Positions 61,661-64,000 of a DNA stretch of 64,000 bases are shown piece after piece (position 1 is the stretch's first letter; each line of letters starts with the position of its first letter). The stretch is from NCBI RefSeq assembly GCF_900115745.1, contig NZ_FOXP01000001.1, positions 372,001-436,000 of the forward strand, read 5' to 3'. Made by a program: the position numbers and the translations under genes. Origin of the DNA: Sphingomonas rubra (GTDB lineage: Bacteria > Pseudomonadota > Alphaproteobacteria > Sphingomonadales > Sphingomonadaceae). The notes below the pieces were generated by a model that saw only the letters and a program-made list of their open reading frames with translations, did no database searches and was not told the DNA's origin.

Positions 61661-63019
61661 GTGCGCGCGACATTTCGCAATCTCTACGACCAGTTCAACA
61701 TGGCAGCGTTCATTCGCGATCGCCGCACCCATGCCATGTCGGTGCTGCGGTGGGCTTTGATCCTGGTCCCGATGGCCGCAACGGTGGGAACGCTCTGCGC
61801 AGCCTTCCTGTGGAGCCTCGATGCCGTAACCCGGATTCGCTTCGCCTTTCCCTGGCTGCTCTACCTGCTGCCGATCGGCGGGTTCGTGGTCGGACTGCTC
61901 TACCATCTGACAGGGCGCTCGGTCGAAGGTGGCAACAATCTTATCGTCGAGCAGATCCACGAACCGGGGGGCGGCGTGCCGCTGCGCATGGCCCCGCTCA
62001 TTTTCTTCGGCACGGTCGTGACACATCTGTTTGGTGGATCGGCGGGGCGCGAAGGCACCGCCGTGCAATTGGGCGGCAGTCTTTCCGGCGGGTTCGGGCG
62101 CGCCCTCAAGCTGGATACGCAAGCAACGCGCATCCTGCTGATGACCGGGATCGCGGCAGGGTTCGGCGCAGTGTTCGGGACGCCGATTGCGGGAGCGGTC
62201 TTCGCGCTGGAGGTGCTGGCGATTGGCCGGGTCGAGTATCGCGCGCTGGTGCCGTGCCTGGTCGCGGCACTGGTCGGCGACTGGACCTGTCTTGCCTGGG
62301 GCATTCACCACGGTATCTACCAGGTCGATGCGACAGTGCCGGTCGACGCTCTAATCGTCATCAAGGCTGGCGTCGCGGGCGTCGTATTCGGGTTGGTCGG
62401 ACTAGCTTTTGCGGAGGCCAATCATGCGTTTGGCGGATGGCTGACGCTCATGGTGCCTTATGGCCCACTACGACCCGTCATCGGTGGCGTGGCCGTGATC
62501 GCACTGGTCTGGCTGTTCGGAACGCGCGACTATCTCGGCCTTGGCACGCTCGCCGCGACATCGGACGGCCTGACCATCGCCAGCTTCTTTGGTCCCGACA
62601 CCCATCCACGGAGCTGGGCGCTGAAGCTGCTCTTTACCGTCGTGACCCTGAGCGCTGGCTTCAAGGGCGGAGAGGTGACGCCGCTGTTCTTCATTGGCGC
62701 GGCGCTCGGCAATGCGCTCGCGCCCATGTTCGGAGTGCCGACGGGGGTCTTCGCGGCGATCGGCTTCGTTGCGCTGTTCGCGGGTGCTGCCAACACGCCG
62801 CTTGCCTGCACGTTCATGGGGATCGAATTGTTCGGGGCGGCCTATGCTGTGCCGATCGCGGTCGCATGCTTCGTCGCCTACCTTTGCTCGGGTCATAACG
62901 GCATTTATCTGTCGCAGCGCGTCGCAGTCCCCAAGGTGCCTGCTGCGCACCTCACACCCGGTGCGACCCTGCGTGATGCCCGCACGCACCGTGCTTCCCG
63001 CCGACGCTCGCGCGTCTGA
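61661..63019 (+). CDS. ClC-family chloride channel/transporter
   Basis: This 452-residue protein has ten or more helices and the ClC motif GSAGREGTAVQLGGSLSGGFG near residue 125; the glutamate in GREGT is the gating glutamate of other ClC proteins. GAVFGTPIAGAVFALEVL and FKGGEVTPLFFIGAALGN follow. The usual GSGIP motif is replaced by GGNNLI, so the ion (Cl-, F- or other) is open. The start is GTG with AAGGAGG upstream. A DUF190 remnant follows. Confidence 0.9.
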   Translation: MRATFRNLYDQFNMAAFIRDRRTHAMSVLRWALILVPMAATVGTLCAAFLWSLDAVTRIRFAFPWLLYLLPIGGFVVGLLYHLTGRSVEGGNNLIVEQIHEPGGGVPLRMAPLIFFGTVVTHLFGGSAGREGTAVQLGGSLSGGFGRALKLDTQATRILLMTGIAAGFGAVFGTPIAGAVFALEVLAIGRVEYRALVPCLVAALVGDWTCLAWGIHHGIYQVDATVPVDALIVIKAGVAGVVFGLVGLAFAEANHAFGGWLTLMVPYGPLRPVIGGVAVIALVWLFGTRDYLGLGTLAATSDGLTIASFFGPDTHPRSWALKLLFTVVTLSAGFKGGEVTPLFFIGAALGNALAPMFGVPTGVFAAIGFVALFAGAANTPLACTFMGIELFGAAYAVPIAVACFVAYLCSGHNGIYLSQRVAVPKVPAAHLTPGATLRDARTHRASRRRSRV

Positions 63020-63045
63020 TCCTGCTTCCTATCGAAAGGCCCGTT

Positions 63046-63274
63046 ATGCCTGATCGTTTCACCGTCCAGCACCGCGAGGTTGGAATGCTGCGCATCTATT
63101 TGAAGCCGTCTGACAAGGTCGGCCCACGTCGCTTCTGGGGTGCGACCTTTCTATCGCGAGCTGATCCGCACCGCGAAGGCGGACGGCATCATCAACGCCG
63201 TCGCGCAGAACATGCATTACGGCTTCAGCAATCGCGGCCCGGCGGCATTCAACCGTTCCGATCCTGAAAGCTGA
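63046..63274 (+). pseudogene. Frameshifted DUF190 gene remnant
   Basis: The first frame gives MPDRFTVQHREVGMLRIYLKPSDKV. A different frame from about 63149 gives FYRELIRTAKADGIINAVAQNMHYGFSNRGPAAFN and a stop at 63272-63274. Together they match the start and middle of a DUF190 protein, with a frameshift near 63120-63150 and the C-terminal third missing. It follows the ClC gene after 26 bp, where intact DUF190 genes are often found. It is most likely a broken gene, not a sequencing error, since the end is also lost. Confidence 0.7.
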
Positions 63275-63316
63275 CTGGCAGGAAAGTCCCCATGAGAAGT
63301 CCGTCAGCCGGGGCCA

Positions 63317-63468
63317 TGACCAGCCGGTCGGCTTCCGACCCAAAGGCAGACGTAGCGGTGGCAAGTTGCCGGTCTTGGAAGCTGACGTTCTGAACCGGGG
63401 TTCTGGCACACGCAAATCCCTGGAAACCGTGGTTGCGTCTGCAGCTTCAAAACCGACCGGTTCTGACA
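63317..63468 (+). repeat. Dispersed ~150-bp non-coding repeat, copy B
   Basis: This copy matches 52505-52657 block by block in the same order and orientation. It lies right behind the truncated DUF190 remnant, which suggests that insertion of the repeat or linked rearrangement removed the end of that gene. The bases from 63469 to 63565 show no gene. Confidence 0.75.
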
Positions 63469-63565
63469 CCGTTGGCGGTTAATGTTGCACGCCATCGCCC
63501 TCAACCAAGCCGTCCTGATACGCACTGTGAAAACTCTCGATCTTTGAGCGAAATTCAGTCGCAGA

Positions 63566-64000
63566 CTAACTCCTGAGGCGCAGCGCATCGACCAGCAAAC
63601 GGAACGCCAAGGAGTTTTGTCGTCGGCTCGGATAATACAGGTGATAGCCCGAGAACGGCGGACACCAGTCAGCCAGCACGCGCACCAGCCTGCCGGAGGC
63701 AAGATCATCCTGAACCTGGTCAACGGGAATGGACGCCAGACCGTGACCGGCAAGGGCGGCCTTGCGGATCAGGCCTGAGGTATTGAACGTGAACTGGCCA
63801 TCAACACGCACGTTGATCTGTCGTCCATCCTTCTCGAACTCCCACGCGTAGAGGGCTCCTGCGGAAACCAGGCGCAGGTTGATGCAGTTGTGACCAACAA
63901 GGTCCTGAGGGCTTTCGGGCAAGCCGCGTGCTTCGAGATAGGCGGGCGTTCCGACGACGGCCATCTCAAGATCAGGGCCGATGCGAACTGCGATCATATC
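63566..64000 (-). CDS. LysR-family regulator, 5' end cut by the window
   Basis: Only the C-terminal ~144 residues are inside the window, and the frame stays open to the edge. They match the effector domain of a LysR regulator: VVGTPAYLEARGLPESPQDLVGHNCINLRL, GLIRKAALAGHGLASIPVDQVQDDLASGRLVRVLADWCPPFSGYHLYYPSRR. The GHNCINLRL and YYPSRR motifs are typical of the LysR subgroup near AaeR/DsdC-like regulators. The N-terminal DNA-binding half should lie beyond 64000. Confidence 0.88.
   Translation of the reverse strand, partial: DMIAVRIGPDLEMAVVGTPAYLEARGLPESPQDLVGHNCINLRLVSAGALYAWEFEKDGRQINVRVDGQFTFNTSGLIRKAALAGHGLASIPVDQVQDDLASGRLVRVLADWCPPFSGYHLYYPSRRQNSLAFRLLVDALRLRS

Overview
The window looks like part of the chromosome of an aerobic alphaproteobacterium of the order Sphingomonadales, most likely Sphingomonas or a close relative. 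The reasons are the high GC content, the protein signatures (MreB, MltG, FabF), the glk-eda Entner-Doudoroff pair, and an accessory set typical of sphingomonads (TolC/RND metal efflux, CopAB, GxxExxY protein). No tool was run. Family calls rest on motifs read from the translations, and the organism is an inference.

Backbone, positions 1 to about 19160. Here lie glk-eda, a small STAS-like protein, a CinA-type amidohydrolase, and a minus-strand fatty-acid cluster (fabD, fabG, acpP, fabF, mltG). That cluster is interrupted by a GxxExxY gene bounded by a 31-bp inverted repeat and by a convergent GT87-like membrane gene. Next come an RcnB-like secreted protein, the rpsF-rpsR-rplI operon with a clear terminator, a VOC protein, mutL, and the elongasome operon mreB-mreC-mreD-mrdA-rodA. 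A tRNA-Lys(CTT) closes this part.

Ion-flux region, about 19.4 to 32.4 kb. It is almost entirely membrane proteins: two MscS channels, a DUF4157 protein, DUF389, an SLC13-type permease, and a packed seven-gene minus-strand operon (DUF421, DUF2254, MscS, YihY/BrkB, NhaA, RCK-linked K+ channel, MgtC). A CPA1 antiporter is divergent from that operon. The set suggests osmotic, pH and ion-shock defence.

Metal region, about 32.8 to 52.4 kb. A CadR/PbrR-like MerR regulator with a textbook 19-bp-spacer operator faces a short CDF gene, a CzcI-like protein, czcCBA and two more CDF genes. A copper block follows: a Csp-like four-helix protein, CopC/CopD, an unmistakable CnrY-CnrX-CnrH-type sigma module, CopA/CopB, a PepSY protein, two DUF305 proteins and a DUF411 protein. 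A second MerR regulator then faces a three-gene operon (glutaredoxin-MauE fusion, a small secreted protein, a Cys-pair protein). Its operator is nearly the mercury merO, but the regulator lacks the position-82 cysteine.

Sulfite and stress region, about 52.7 to 64 kb. It holds SorA/SorB-like periplasmic sulfite dehydrogenase, a TDT-family transporter, a LysR regulator, a second signal-less sulfite-oxidase-family enzyme and a second MgtC. A four-gene operon (DUF305, YVTN propeller, ECF sigma, anti-sigma) carries its own candidate ECF promoter. Last are a ClC channel followed by a frameshifted DUF190 remnant and a LysR gene cut by the window end. Two diverged copies of a roughly 150-bp non-coding repeat lie at 52.5 and 63.3 kb.
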